64,000 bases of DNA, taken from NCBI GenBank assembly GCA_964396025.1, contig CAYNBT010000001.1, forward strand, positions 62,001 through 126,000, in the 5' to 3' direction. The position numbers and the translations under genes were made by a program. Position 1 is the stretch's first letter. The number at the start of each line of letters is the position of its first letter. This document shows positions 24,294 through 32,472 of this stretch, in pieces. This DNA is from CAYNBT01 sp964396025. Lineage in GTDB: Bacteria > Patescibacteriota > WWE3 > UBA101185 > UBA10185. The notes below the pieces were generated by a model. It had not been told where the DNA came from and ran no database searches. It saw only the letters and a program-made list of their open reading frames with translations.

Positions 24294-25479
24294 TTATGAC
24301 TCTTTTTTTGCCTCCGTTGAACAACAAGCAAATAGATTTCTCCGCGGAAAACCTATTTCTGTGGGCGGAAGCTCTCTGACAAAAGGTATTGTATGTGCAG
24401 CCTCAAGAGAAGCAAAAAAATTTGGTATAAAAACAGGGATGCCAAATTTTAAAGCACGCGAACTATGTCCAAATCTTATATCCATACGAGGAGATGCCAC
24501 AAAATACATCTATATACAGCATAAAAGCCTTCAGATCTTTGCTAAGTACTCAGATTTTGTAGAACCATTCAGCATTGACGAAGCGTTTCTTGATATCACA
24601 AGCACAATAAAATTTTTTTCCTCAATACAACATATATCAAACAACATAAAAGAAGAAATTAAAAAAGCATTTGGAGAGTATGTTACTTGTTCTATAGGAG
24701 TAGGGCCCAACAAATTAATGGCAAAACTAGCTTCTGATAAAAATAAACCAAACGGCTTATGCATAATAAATGAAGAAAACATGCAGCATATATTAAAAGA
24801 AACCAAACTTACAGACTTTTGCGGAATCGGAAAACGCATTGAAGCAAGGCTAAATAACCTTGGAGTCTTTAATGTACAAGATCTGCAAAATATTAATCCC
24901 GAGCTGTTATTTGGAGAGTTTGGAAACGAAGAAACAAAATTCTTACGGGCGCTAAGTATAGGCAGAGACTCTGGAACAGTTAAGCACTTCAGCCATCAAA
25001 GAATCCCCAAGTCCATAGGCCACCAACATACACTCAGTCGAAATACTAAGGATCCCAAAGTCATAAAAAATAATTTACGAAGGCTTGCGGAAATGGTTGC
25101 ACAAAGATTAAGGAAAAAAGGTATGCACGGAAAAACGATCAGCCTTCATCTAAGAGACACATATAAAACCGGCCATCACGATCGAGAAACGTTATTTCAT
25201 TACACACAGGATGGTTATGATATTTATAAAACCGCCCTTGAAATAATGCAAAAAATTAAATGGAATAAAGAAATTAGGCTAATCGGCATTTCCATCTCAA
25301 ACTTAATACCAAATCAGAACGTCCCGCTATATCTTTTTAGACAAGAAAGAGTAAAAGAAGGCGTTATGAAGGCAATAGATATAGTGAATAGCAAATTCGG
25401 CGATTTCACAGCCATTACAGCAGACACATTGCAGGCAGATAGAACTAAAGGTAAGATCAGCAGTTTCTTAAAACACTAG
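24253..25479 (+). CDS. dinB: DNA polymerase IV (Y family)
   Basis: Error-prone translesion polymerase. The palm has MHIDYDSFFASVEQQ with the first metal-binding Asp and SIDEAFLDIT with the second Asp-Glu pair. GVGPNKLMAKLASD and a helix-hairpin-helix FCGIGKRIEARLNNLG follow, then the little-finger domain (about residues 230-345 from this start). Catalytic residues are intact. The true start is uncertain: ATG 24253 (408 residues) keeps the complete first beta strand, while ATG 24283 would remove it. Both overlap the upstream gene. No beta-clamp-binding motif is obvious at the C-terminus. Expected to be SOS-controlled from the promoter at 23.9 kb. recO converges 5 bases downstream. Confidence 0.94.
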   Translation: MIYTEQKRLIMHIDYDSFFASVEQQANRFLRGKPISVGGSSLTKGIVCAASREAKKFGIKTGMPNFKARELCPNLISIRGDATKYIYIQHKSLQIFAKYSDFVEPFSIDEAFLDITSTIKFFSSIQHISNNIKEEIKKAFGEYVTCSIGVGPNKLMAKLASDKNKPNGLCIINEENMQHILKETKLTDFCGIGKRIEARLNNLGVFNVQDLQNINPELLFGEFGNEETKFLRALSIGRDSGTVKHFSHQRIPKSIGHQHTLSRNTKDPKVIKNNLRRLAEMVAQRLRKKGMHGKTISLHLRDTYKTGHHDRETLFHYTQDGYDIYKTALEIMQKIKWNKEIRLIGISISNLIPNQNVPLYLFRQERVKEGVMKAIDIVNSKFGDFTAITADTLQADRTKGKISSFLKH

Positions 25480-25484
25480 CAAAA

Positions 25485-26222
25485 TCAAATATTACGGTAT
25501 ACACGATAGGTTCGAATGTTGTCTTCGAGCATTTGCTTTACAAAAAACTTAATGACCTCATTGGCCAAAGACAAATCTTGGGCATTTGAGGAAATTTTTT
25601 TTGTTTCCCAAAGAGAATGTAACGCATGAGCAGTTCCCGAAGTGATAAGAACACCCGGCTTATTGCACATATGGCAACACAAACCACCTAAAGACATGTT
25701 GAATTTATATTGATCCCAAGCCTCTGTAAGTAAATCTCTACCACAGTAAACACAACGGTCCAATTGCATTTCATAGCCCAAAATGCCCATCAATTTGATC
25801 TCAAAGGCATTTATCACAACATTAAATTCCAAAGCATTTTTGGATTTTGAAAGTCTTTGGAGAGTAGAAAGCATTAAATTGAAAACTGGAATGTTTGGTT
25901 CGTCTTCCTCAAAAAACCTTTGAATGAGCTCAAGTACATAGTAAACGTGGGCCGAAAATTCTAGCGAGTTTTTGATATTAATGAAGGAATTAATAGTCTT
26001 AACCTCTGTGATTGTTTTGTGACCTGCAGCACTTTCTGTAACTCCAAGCGAAATATGATTAAGAGTATCTAAATTGCCTGCTCGCCGAGATGAGATCTTT
26101 CTAACACCATTTGCAAATGCAGAAATCTTACCCCTCTCGTTGGTAAAAATAGTATAGATTTTTCCCGTATCTTTATAAACTGAACTTTTGATAACAATAC
26201 CTTCAAGATTATAGGCCGGCAT
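25485..26222 (-). CDS. recO: DNA repair protein RecO
   Basis: RecO helps load RecA on single-stranded DNA with RecR. From ATG 26222 it has 245 residues: an N-terminal OB fold (AYNLEGIVIKSSVYKDTGKI, then FTNERGKISAFANGVRK), a helical middle, and a CxxC/CxxC zinc site (CVYC and CHMC, about residues 155-190). The start is chosen because TATAAT ends 6 bases before it; an upstream ATG at 26240 lies before the -10 box and would not be in the message. It is convergent with dinB. Confidence 0.92.
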   Translation of the reverse strand: MPAYNLEGIVIKSSVYKDTGKIYTIFTNERGKISAFANGVRKISSRRAGNLDTLNHISLGVTESAAGHKTITEVKTINSFINIKNSLEFSAHVYYVLELIQRFFEEDEPNIPVFNLMLSTLQRLSKSKNALEFNVVINAFEIKLMGILGYEMQLDRCVYCGRDLLTEAWDQYKFNMSLGGLCCHMCNKPGVLITSGTAHALHSLWETKKISSNAQDLSLANEVIKFFVKQMLEDNIRTYRVYRNI

Positions 26223-26228
26223 AGGACG

Positions 26229-26234
26229 ATTATA
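26229..26234 (-). promoter_or_regulatory. recO -10 box (leaderless; decides the start)
   Basis: Consensus TATAAT (26234-26229), 6 bases before ATG 26222 and inside the alternative longer frame. Confidence 0.6.
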
Positions 26235-26255
26235 TAACATTTAGGGAGTGTAAGT

Positions 26256-26292
26256 GTCGAAATCAAAGAGGGCCGGCTTTAGCCGGCCCTCT
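26256..26292 (-). terminator. Terminator of the DUF4012/priming-transferase operon
   Basis: Perfect 11-bp GC-rich stem AGAGGGCCGGC / GCCGGCCCTCT with TTTA loop (26267-26292), followed on the minus strand by TTTGATTT. A second small hairpin (cttcatt/aatgaag) lies next to the gene end. It isolates recO from the glycan locus. Confidence 0.75.
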
Positions 26293-26315
26293 CTTCATTT
26301 CACTAAATGAAGTGT

Positions 26316-28256
26316 TTAGAGTGCTTTGGTATATTTCTTATCGTACTTCAGCTCAATCTTCTCTTCTTCACCGTTAACAACGACATTGTGTACTTCGGAA
26401 TCTATACTCACCTGCTTTTGAATATAAAGCTTGTAATCGGATCCTGTAATCACATCGTTAGGTAAGTAGTACTTGAAAGTAATCTCGTGGCTTTCGTTTG
26501 GCCCAAGTTCTACATAACCATGGAAGTACGTCTTGTTACGCTCTTCGCCTTGACCAGTTTCGTCTTGAGAACCCTCAACTCCTACTAGCTCAGAACCTGC
26601 AGGAACATACACTCGTACCCAATCCCTAAATCGCTTAACAAATGCACCAAACTCAGGTGCTGGTTGTGTATAAGTGTATTTGATCTTTACAGTTCTCAAC
26701 CAGCGTTCACCTTCTTTGTCTAAAGTGTGGGTGACTTCTTTGTTGGTGAACCAATTGGTTTTGTCTCCACCAAGATTGGTTTGTACAACAAAAGCATAAT
26801 CACCTACCACAGGATCAACAATTCTACCTGCAAGGTTGTATTTCTCTAATAATGCTTGAGCGTCTGGATCAAATACGTATGCAGCAACGTGCTTGCGTAC
26901 GGCTAAGTCAACACCCTTATCTACTAGTTTTGGCCATAAGTTTCTGTCTGACTCAAATACATTCACTAGCATTGCTTCCATCAAGTCTCCAAGAATTTTC
27001 TTTCTATTCAACTGTTCTGCAAGTTTTAAGCTAGCAAGAGTTTCTAACTCTAACACCACATTGTCTTTGGTGTAAGTAACACCATTGACGGTGGCTGGTC
27101 CAGTGACTTCAAGCATTTCTTCGAGTACTTTAGTATCGATAACGAATACGCCGTCCACTGTTTTTATTTGATTTGGTGCTATTCCACTCGCTGTATTCCA
27201 AAATTCATTCAAGAATTGATCCACGGAGGTTGGTAAGTCTGGTGAAGTATTAGCGTCTCTAGCAAACATACGCTCAACCTTTAAGTGCTTTTCATAAGCA
27301 GCCGGAACTTTTGGAAATGTATGATAGGCATCTATTACATTAAGAACATCATCAACATAGTATGAATTGTAAGAGGTGAAGTCAGAGTTCAATAAGGCAT
27401 TGTTAACTTTGAATGTTGCCATGTACGTCCAGAATCCGCCAGTAGCTCTAATTTCCTTGTCGTTTTGCATGATAATCATGTAGCGCTTTTCTCCACTGCC
27501 AACACCCAATATTGCAGGTATTACATTTAGAGCAGTTTTGATGTCAGGGGCGAATTCATTCACTTGAGATAACGAGTTCTGAGCGTTCTCAATGCTTGAT
27601 CTCAAAACAATACCTCTAAAACTTTCTGGATATCTTGAAGCATCTACTTTTGCTAACTCTTCTCCTATCAAATTTATCTCTTTTATGATGCCATCAGAGT
27701 CCTCAGCAACAACAGGCATAGCGGCTATCCAAGCTGCAAATGCTTCTGCAAGTCCAAGTTCAGTAACCTCTTGTTCAATGTTTGTTCTAAGCCCTAACGC
27801 ATCTGCAAAAGGTAACACTACGCGAGCAAACTCTCTGCCTGCGCTTACACCGTGTAATCCGGCGTTGATAAAAGCGTCAGAATCCTGAAAATATGGCCTA
27901 GTGTAACTAAACTTTTGTGTCCAACCATAATTTTTGTCCTTTACGATTTTTAAGTCTTTGAGATCTTTTTCTACACTATCAAGGGAAGTTTCAAACGAGA
28001 CCAAATCCCTATTAGCAAGTGCCTCCTTTACCATAGTCACATCAGATTCCACTTTTTTCACTTGTTGAATTACTTCATAGCTGGGTTTTACTACAAATAT
28101 AAACAACAGCAATCCAAGCACACCTATTATCGAAAGCAAGACTACCCCACCCACACCTAAGCTTTTGACAAGTTTGCTTTTCCCTGTTTTAGGAGTCATA
28201 GGATTAGCTACACCCTTGTTTTGCGAGGATGGGTTCCAAAATTTTGTTTCATTCAT
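26316..28256 (-). CDS. DUF4012 membrane-anchored surface protein
   Basis: A 646-residue protein with a polar N-terminus (1-30), one membrane segment (about 34-56), a coiled-coil region (60-105), and a large outer part. The DUF4012 core is marked by GSGEKRYMIIMQNDKEIRATGG near residue 265, typical of this family. DUF4012 proteins are common in Patescibacteria and Actinobacteria and often sit beside polysaccharide genes; their biochemical role is not established. It begins 3 bases after the priming transferase stop and is followed by a strong terminator, so it closes that operon. Confidence 0.85.
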   Translation of the reverse strand: MNETKFWNPSSQNKGVANPMTPKTGKSKLVKSLGVGGVVLLSIIGVLGLLLFIFVVKPSYEVIQQVKKVESDVTMVKEALANRDLVSFETSLDSVEKDLKDLKIVKDKNYGWTQKFSYTRPYFQDSDAFINAGLHGVSAGREFARVVLPFADALGLRTNIEQEVTELGLAEAFAAWIAAMPVVAEDSDGIIKEINLIGEELAKVDASRYPESFRGIVLRSSIENAQNSLSQVNEFAPDIKTALNVIPAILGVGSGEKRYMIIMQNDKEIRATGGFWTYMATFKVNNALLNSDFTSYNSYYVDDVLNVIDAYHTFPKVPAAYEKHLKVERMFARDANTSPDLPTSVDQFLNEFWNTASGIAPNQIKTVDGVFVIDTKVLEEMLEVTGPATVNGVTYTKDNVVLELETLASLKLAEQLNRKKILGDLMEAMLVNVFESDRNLWPKLVDKGVDLAVRKHVAAYVFDPDAQALLEKYNLAGRIVDPVVGDYAFVVQTNLGGDKTNWFTNKEVTHTLDKEGERWLRTVKIKYTYTQPAPEFGAFVKRFRDWVRVYVPAGSELVGVEGSQDETGQGEERNKTYFHGYVELGPNESHEITFKYYLPNDVITGSDYKLYIQKQVSIDSEVHNVVVNGEEEKIELKYDKKYTKAL

Positions 28257-28259
28257 AGA

Positions 28260-28901
28260 TTAATAAGCTCCTTTGCTAGAGAACACCGCCCAGGGTGTTT
28301 TGAAAATTACTAATAAATCATACATTAAAGAACGTCTTTTTGCATACTCAGCATCCATACGTACCCTTTCAACAAAAGCAATTCCAGATCTACCGCTTAT
28401 CTGCCAAACGCCAGAAACCCCTGGCTTAACATTTACCAATATATCTATGTAAGGTCTTGTTTCGGGGAATTTTTCTGCTTGTTCTTTGAGTTCAAAAGGA
28501 TAGTATGCACGAGGTCCGACTAGACTCATTTCACCAAACAATACGTTAAGGAATTGAGGTAATTCATCAATACTGTATTTCCTGATGATGCGTGCCCCCG
28601 GAATCAGTCTGGGATCTTCCTTTTCATCCAATTTGTAATTGTTAGCTTGATATTTTTTGTACCAATCGGGATGCTGAAGTAACCATTCATGCGCATTTGG
28701 AATCATAGAGCGGAACTTATACATTTTGAAGGTACCACCGCCTTTATTTACACGCAAAGGGATATCAGCAAAAACAGGTCCATTTGGAGAAACAATTTTT
28801 ATCCATATGGCTGTTGCAATCATGAGAGGTGAAAACAAAATCAAACCAAAAAGCGATCCAAATATATCAATAACTCTTTTTCCAAAATCGTAAAAATCCA
28901 T
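28260..28901 (-). CDS. Polyprenyl-phosphate sugar-1-phosphate transferase (priming enzyme)
   Basis: Starts lipid-linked glycan synthesis by moving a sugar-1-phosphate from a nucleotide sugar to undecaprenyl phosphate. The 213 residues form the bacterial sugar transferase core: a reentrant membrane helix (about 12-34), KMYKFRSM near residue 60, EDPRLIPGARIIRKYSIDELPQ with the catalytic Asp-Glu, GEMSLVGPRAYYP and KPGVSGVWQISGRSG. It is the short form without the N-terminal multi-span domain of WbaP/WcaJ. Lies between a GT4 gene and the DUF4012 gene. Confidence 0.93.
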   Translation of the reverse strand: MDFYDFGKRVIDIFGSLFGLILFSPLMIATAIWIKIVSPNGPVFADIPLRVNKGGGTFKMYKFRSMIPNAHEWLLQHPDWYKKYQANNYKLDEKEDPRLIPGARIIRKYSIDELPQFLNVLFGEMSLVGPRAYYPFELKEQAEKFPETRPYIDILVNVKPGVSGVWQISGRSGIAFVERVRMDAEYAKRRSLMYDLLVIFKTPWAVFSSKGAY

Positions 28902-28931
28902 AATTTTAAAAAAGCCCCAAATGCTTTACAC

Positions 28932-30062
28932 TTAGGACTCGCCACTCAAGTATACAGTATTTACAAAATCTTTCATCTTCTTCATGAATATACGTTTCTC
29001 AAACTTTACAGCCTGAAAAACACAGTCATTCACGAGATACTTCTCTTGCTGAGAGCGTAACAATGCTTCCTTTAAAGAGTTCGTACTTTGCTCGTAAAAC
29101 AATTCTCCTGTTTTCTTTGGAATAACAGTTTCTAACACCCCACCCTTACCAAAGGCGATAACAGGTTTTCCTCTTATCATTGCTTCAAGGGGAACGATGC
29201 CAAAATCCTCATATTGAGGATTGATAACTGCAGTACAGTTGGCAATCAAGTTATTCTTTTCATCTTCGGAAACATACCCTAAAAACTCAGTGTTTGTGCC
29301 CGCTAACAACTTTAGCTCTTCACTTGCTGGCCCATTTCCTACAATCTTGAGTTTTAGCCCTAATTCTTCACACGCCTTTATTGCTATGTCTATACGCTTC
29401 CAAGAGACTAAGCGTGAAATTACCAAATAATAACTTGGAACGTTTTGGCTATTTCGCTTGGAAAGCATCTCAGGCTTATCCACATAAGGATAAATTATTA
29501 CTGAATCCCTTTGATAGTACTTCTTAATGCGATTTTGAGGCGTAATCGAATTCGCAATAATATAATCTATACGTTGCGCCGCAGAAAAATCCCACATTTT
29601 AAATAAAGTTAGAGGAAATAATACGATAAGATCAAATATTTTTTTGAATCGCTGCAAAAATCCAAACGTCTCAAACCTGAAGTATGCAGTTGGTTCCCAA
29701 AACATCCTTCCCGGAGAATTCATATAGCATATGTGTGTTGTTCTTGGCTTGGTAATGATTCCGTGGGCATACCTTGAAGACATTGAAATGACAAGGTCAA
29801 AATTGTCAAAATCAAAGCTTTCAAATGCCAAAACATGCATAAAAAAGAGCGAGTAAACCCGATTAAGTCTTACAGCAAAGGGCAATCTCTGCATAAAAGA
29901 GGTCTTTAAATGTATCTTCTCCCTTAGACAAAACTCAATCCACTCTTTTGAGGCTACAGAAGTATAGATTGGGGCATTTGGCCAAAGTTCATGCAGTGCA
30001 AGCAGTAGTCTCTCGGCACCGCCATGTTGAATTAAATCGTCATGAACAAGGGCTATTCGCAT
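28932..30062 (-). CDS. GT4 family glycosyltransferase
   Basis: GT-B fold enzyme of 376 residues. The N-terminal half starts MRIALVHDDLIQHGGAERLL, with the GGAER acceptor loop. The C-terminal half has ISRLVSWKRIDIAI, a GNGP loop, and the nucleotide-sugar motif EDFGIVPLEAMIRGKPVIA (E-x7-E). This pattern resembles mannosyltransferases such as WbaZ; the sugar cannot be assigned. It overlaps the upstream GT4 by 10 bases. The next gene is the priming transferase, so it probably adds an early sugar. Confidence 0.9.
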   Translation of the reverse strand: MRIALVHDDLIQHGGAERLLLALHELWPNAPIYTSVASKEWIEFCLREKIHLKTSFMQRLPFAVRLNRVYSLFFMHVLAFESFDFDNFDLVISMSSRYAHGIITKPRTTHICYMNSPGRMFWEPTAYFRFETFGFLQRFKKIFDLIVLFPLTLFKMWDFSAAQRIDYIIANSITPQNRIKKYYQRDSVIIYPYVDKPEMLSKRNSQNVPSYYLVISRLVSWKRIDIAIKACEELGLKLKIVGNGPASEELKLLAGTNTEFLGYVSEDEKNNLIANCTAVINPQYEDFGIVPLEAMIRGKPVIAFGKGGVLETVIPKKTGELFYEQSTNSLKEALLRSQQEKYLVNDCVFQAVKFEKRIFMKKMKDFVNTVYLSGES

Positions 30063-31165
30063 AATTTGTACGCATGTCTAATTACTTCGGCTGACCTTTG
30101 CCAAGAGTACTTTTTAACCAACTCCAGTCCTTGGATTTTTTTGTTAGTATTTGAATCTACTATGGCTAACGATATCTGATTTTGCATACTTACTACATCT
30201 GTAGGATCAAAATAATACGCCACTCCTTCTCCAACCTCAGGAAGTGATGTTGTATTTGAACAAACAACTGGACATCCACAGGCAAAAGCCTCCAGTAACT
30301 GAATACCGAATCCTTCATACATAGATGGGTTAACAAACGCCTCAGCCAAAGAATAAATGGCCGGCAGATCAACATCTTCCACAAAACCAATGAACTTTAT
30401 CTTGCCGGCATATGGAAGGGAAGCAGTTTCAGATTCGAGTCGACGATAAAAAAAATCCTTTCTACCGCCCATAATCAAGTTGATTTGAGAATGCTTTTGT
30501 GAAATCACACCAAATGCTGCAACTAGACGTTCTAGGTTTTTATGTGGATGAGCGTTACCTAGATAGAATATGTATGGGGTGTGAATCCCATACTTTTTTA
30601 CAATATCAACTGCAAGCGACTTGGGAACGGGCATAAATTTTTGATCAACGGCATTTGGGGTTATAGTGATTTTGTCAGCCTTGACATGGTATGTACTTAT
30701 TATGTCCTGCTTTACAAATTGCGAAACTGTAAAAACATGCGCGGCCCTTTTTATAGCGTTTAGAATTACAAACCTAAATGCAAGGCGCCAAAATAGATAT
30801 ACAGGATATGCACGAGTAGTAGCGCGCCCTGTATTTACCCGCAATAGCGTTAGATCATGAATTGTAACAACAAATCTTTTTGGATATAAAACTGGCACAT
30901 TAAAATATGGAACATGCAATAGATCTAGTTTCTCCTTCAAGAAGATGATGGGCAACAACAACTGCTCCTTGACGGAATGCCATCTAATATCCACTGGCAC
31001 TATCTTGAAGTTTTGTGGTAATTGCAGCTGTGTTGCGTTCTTGGGAAGCATGAATAGTACAAACTCGGTATCTTCAGCAGTTTGGGCTAGTTGATAAACA
31101 ATGTTTCTAACATAGCGTCCAACGCCTGTCTCATCCCATAATCTACAATCGATTCCAATCTTCAT
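30053..31165 (-). CDS. GT4 family glycosyltransferase
   Basis: A 370-residue GT-B enzyme. N-terminal IGIDCRLWDETGVGRYVRNI holds the GxGRY loop typical of the mannosyltransferase-like branch. The C-terminal half has FYLGNAHPHKNLERLVAAF and EGFGIQLLEAFACGCPVVCS (E-x7-E), then LPEVGEGVAYYFDP. First gene of the leftward priming operon. TAGAAT ends 6 bases before ATG 31165, a leaderless arrangement, and the flippase gene diverges from the same 68-base region. Confidence 0.9.
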   Translation of the reverse strand: MKIGIDCRLWDETGVGRYVRNIVYQLAQTAEDTEFVLFMLPKNATQLQLPQNFKIVPVDIRWHSVKEQLLLPIIFLKEKLDLLHVPYFNVPVLYPKRFVVTIHDLTLLRVNTGRATTRAYPVYLFWRLAFRFVILNAIKRAAHVFTVSQFVKQDIISTYHVKADKITITPNAVDQKFMPVPKSLAVDIVKKYGIHTPYIFYLGNAHPHKNLERLVAAFGVISQKHSQINLIMGGRKDFFYRRLESETASLPYAGKIKFIGFVEDVDLPAIYSLAEAFVNPSMYEGFGIQLLEAFACGCPVVCSNTTSLPEVGEGVAYYFDPTDVVSMQNQISLAIVDSNTNKKIQGLELVKKYSWQRSAEVIRHAYKLCE

Positions 31166-31171
31166 GTAGGC

Positions 31172-31177
31172 ATTCTA
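31172..31177 (-). promoter_or_regulatory. -10 box of the GT4/priming operon (leaderless)
   Basis: Minus-strand TAGAAT (31177-31172), 6 bases before ATG 31165. Confidence 0.5.
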
Positions 31178-31218
31178 CAATTTTTTTAGCAAATCAACCA
31201 CCAAACACATGTGCAGAA

Positions 31219-31227
31219 TGATATCAT
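31219..31227 (+). promoter_or_regulatory. flippase extended -10 promoter (leaderless)
   Basis: TGATATCAT (31219-31227), 6 bases before ATG 31234; TG-N extension present, no -35 or ribosome site. Confidence 0.6.
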
Positions 31228-31233
31228 TGTTGC

Positions 31234-32472
31234 ATGCTAAAAAAGTCGCTCTTTAATGTATCTGTTGTAAGTTTAGGGAATATTTTTAACTCGGTTCTCG
31301 GCTTTGTGTTTTTGGCTACAGTAGCAAAAATACTTTCTGTTGAAACATTTGGCAGGTACGCCCTCATTACTAGCTTGCTGGTAGCTATTGCTAAAATGAT
31401 AGACTTTGGTACTAATTCTGTATTTGTTGCAAATTCAATCAGAGATGAGACTACAAACTCAACAAATGCCTTTATTTCATTAAAGATAATCTTGCTTGCA
31501 CTTACATTGCCTATCTCTGCAATTGCATTACATTTACTTGGCCTGTTCAACACTACAAACTTTATCTTGTTTTCAATTGGGCTCTTTGGTTATGGTATAA
31601 ATCAGACTCTCTATGCCTTTTTCCAAAAATCCGAACAGTTTGCCATGACTTTTTTGATAAACACTGTACCTGGTGTAATCAAATCATTTGTTGGAATTCT
31701 TGCAGTACTAAATTTCGTAACTATAAGCTTTGATTTGGCGCTTGCAGTATTTACAGGATCTATTATAACCAGCGTATTGTTTTACCCCTTTGTTTCTACT
31801 GATTATAGGGAATTTAAGCTGAGCTTCTTGGGGACAAGAAAACTAATCAAATCTTCTGTCTCAGCAGGTATATCGCAGTTAATTGGTGTTGGTTGGAGCG
31901 CAATAGCAAACAGTATGCTTTCATTGTCCCGAACATTAACAGATGTAGGTATATATTCACTCGCAAACAAGATTGCAAACATTTTTTCTCTAATTTCACT
32001 TTCAGTTTTTACAGTCCTCCTACCTGCCAACGCTAAGAGGGTACGGGATAAGGTTGGCTACGATTTTAAGGAAACTGCAATAATTTCCATACTTATCCTT
32101 ACAATGTCGCTTTTAGCACTAATTTTAGGTAAAATTTTTATACAAGTATTTTTTGGTGAAAAATATGCGGGCTCTCTGCCAATACTAAACATATTAATCA
32201 TAAGCTATAGCTTCAATGCGATTAGCAGCTTTGTAAGTAATTATTTCTACATAAGCGAAAACACAAACGCACTTCTAGCAGTAACACTAATAACTCTAGG
32301 TGTATTTATTACCAGCGGATTAATACTGATACCACTGTATGCAACGCAAGGACTTGCGATCTCGCATCTTATTTCATCTTGTGTGGGATTGTTGATACCA
32401 TTTCCTATCATATACTCAGCCGAAAAGAAATTAAGGCTTAGTAAGGTGGATTTTCCAATCTCTTCTGAATAA
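31234..32472 (+). CDS. Oligosaccharide flippase (Wzx/MOP superfamily)
   Basis: A 412-residue membrane protein with about 12 membrane segments, a typical polysaccharide-biosynthesis flippase. The N-terminus NVSVVSLGNIFNSVLGFVFLATVAKILSVETFGRYAL has the family pattern, including the VETFGRYA loop. It would move lipid-linked oligosaccharides to the outer face. It is the only plus-strand gene within the glycan locus, with its own promoter, and its last 35 bases overlap the convergent ligase/ArnT fusion gene. A second flippase is found at 59-60 kb. Confidence 0.9.
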   Translation: MLKKSLFNVSVVSLGNIFNSVLGFVFLATVAKILSVETFGRYALITSLLVAIAKMIDFGTNSVFVANSIRDETTNSTNAFISLKIILLALTLPISAIALHLLGLFNTTNFILFSIGLFGYGINQTLYAFFQKSEQFAMTFLINTVPGVIKSFVGILAVLNFVTISFDLALAVFTGSIITSVLFYPFVSTDYREFKLSFLGTRKLIKSSVSAGISQLIGVGWSAIANSMLSLSRTLTDVGIYSLANKIANIFSLISLSVFTVLLPANAKRVRDKVGYDFKETAIISILILTMSLLALILGKIFIQVFFGEKYAGSLPILNILIISYSFNAISSFVSNYFYISENTNALLAVTLITLGVFITSGLILIPLYATQGLAISHLISSCVGLLIPFPIIYSAEKKLRLSKVDFPISSE

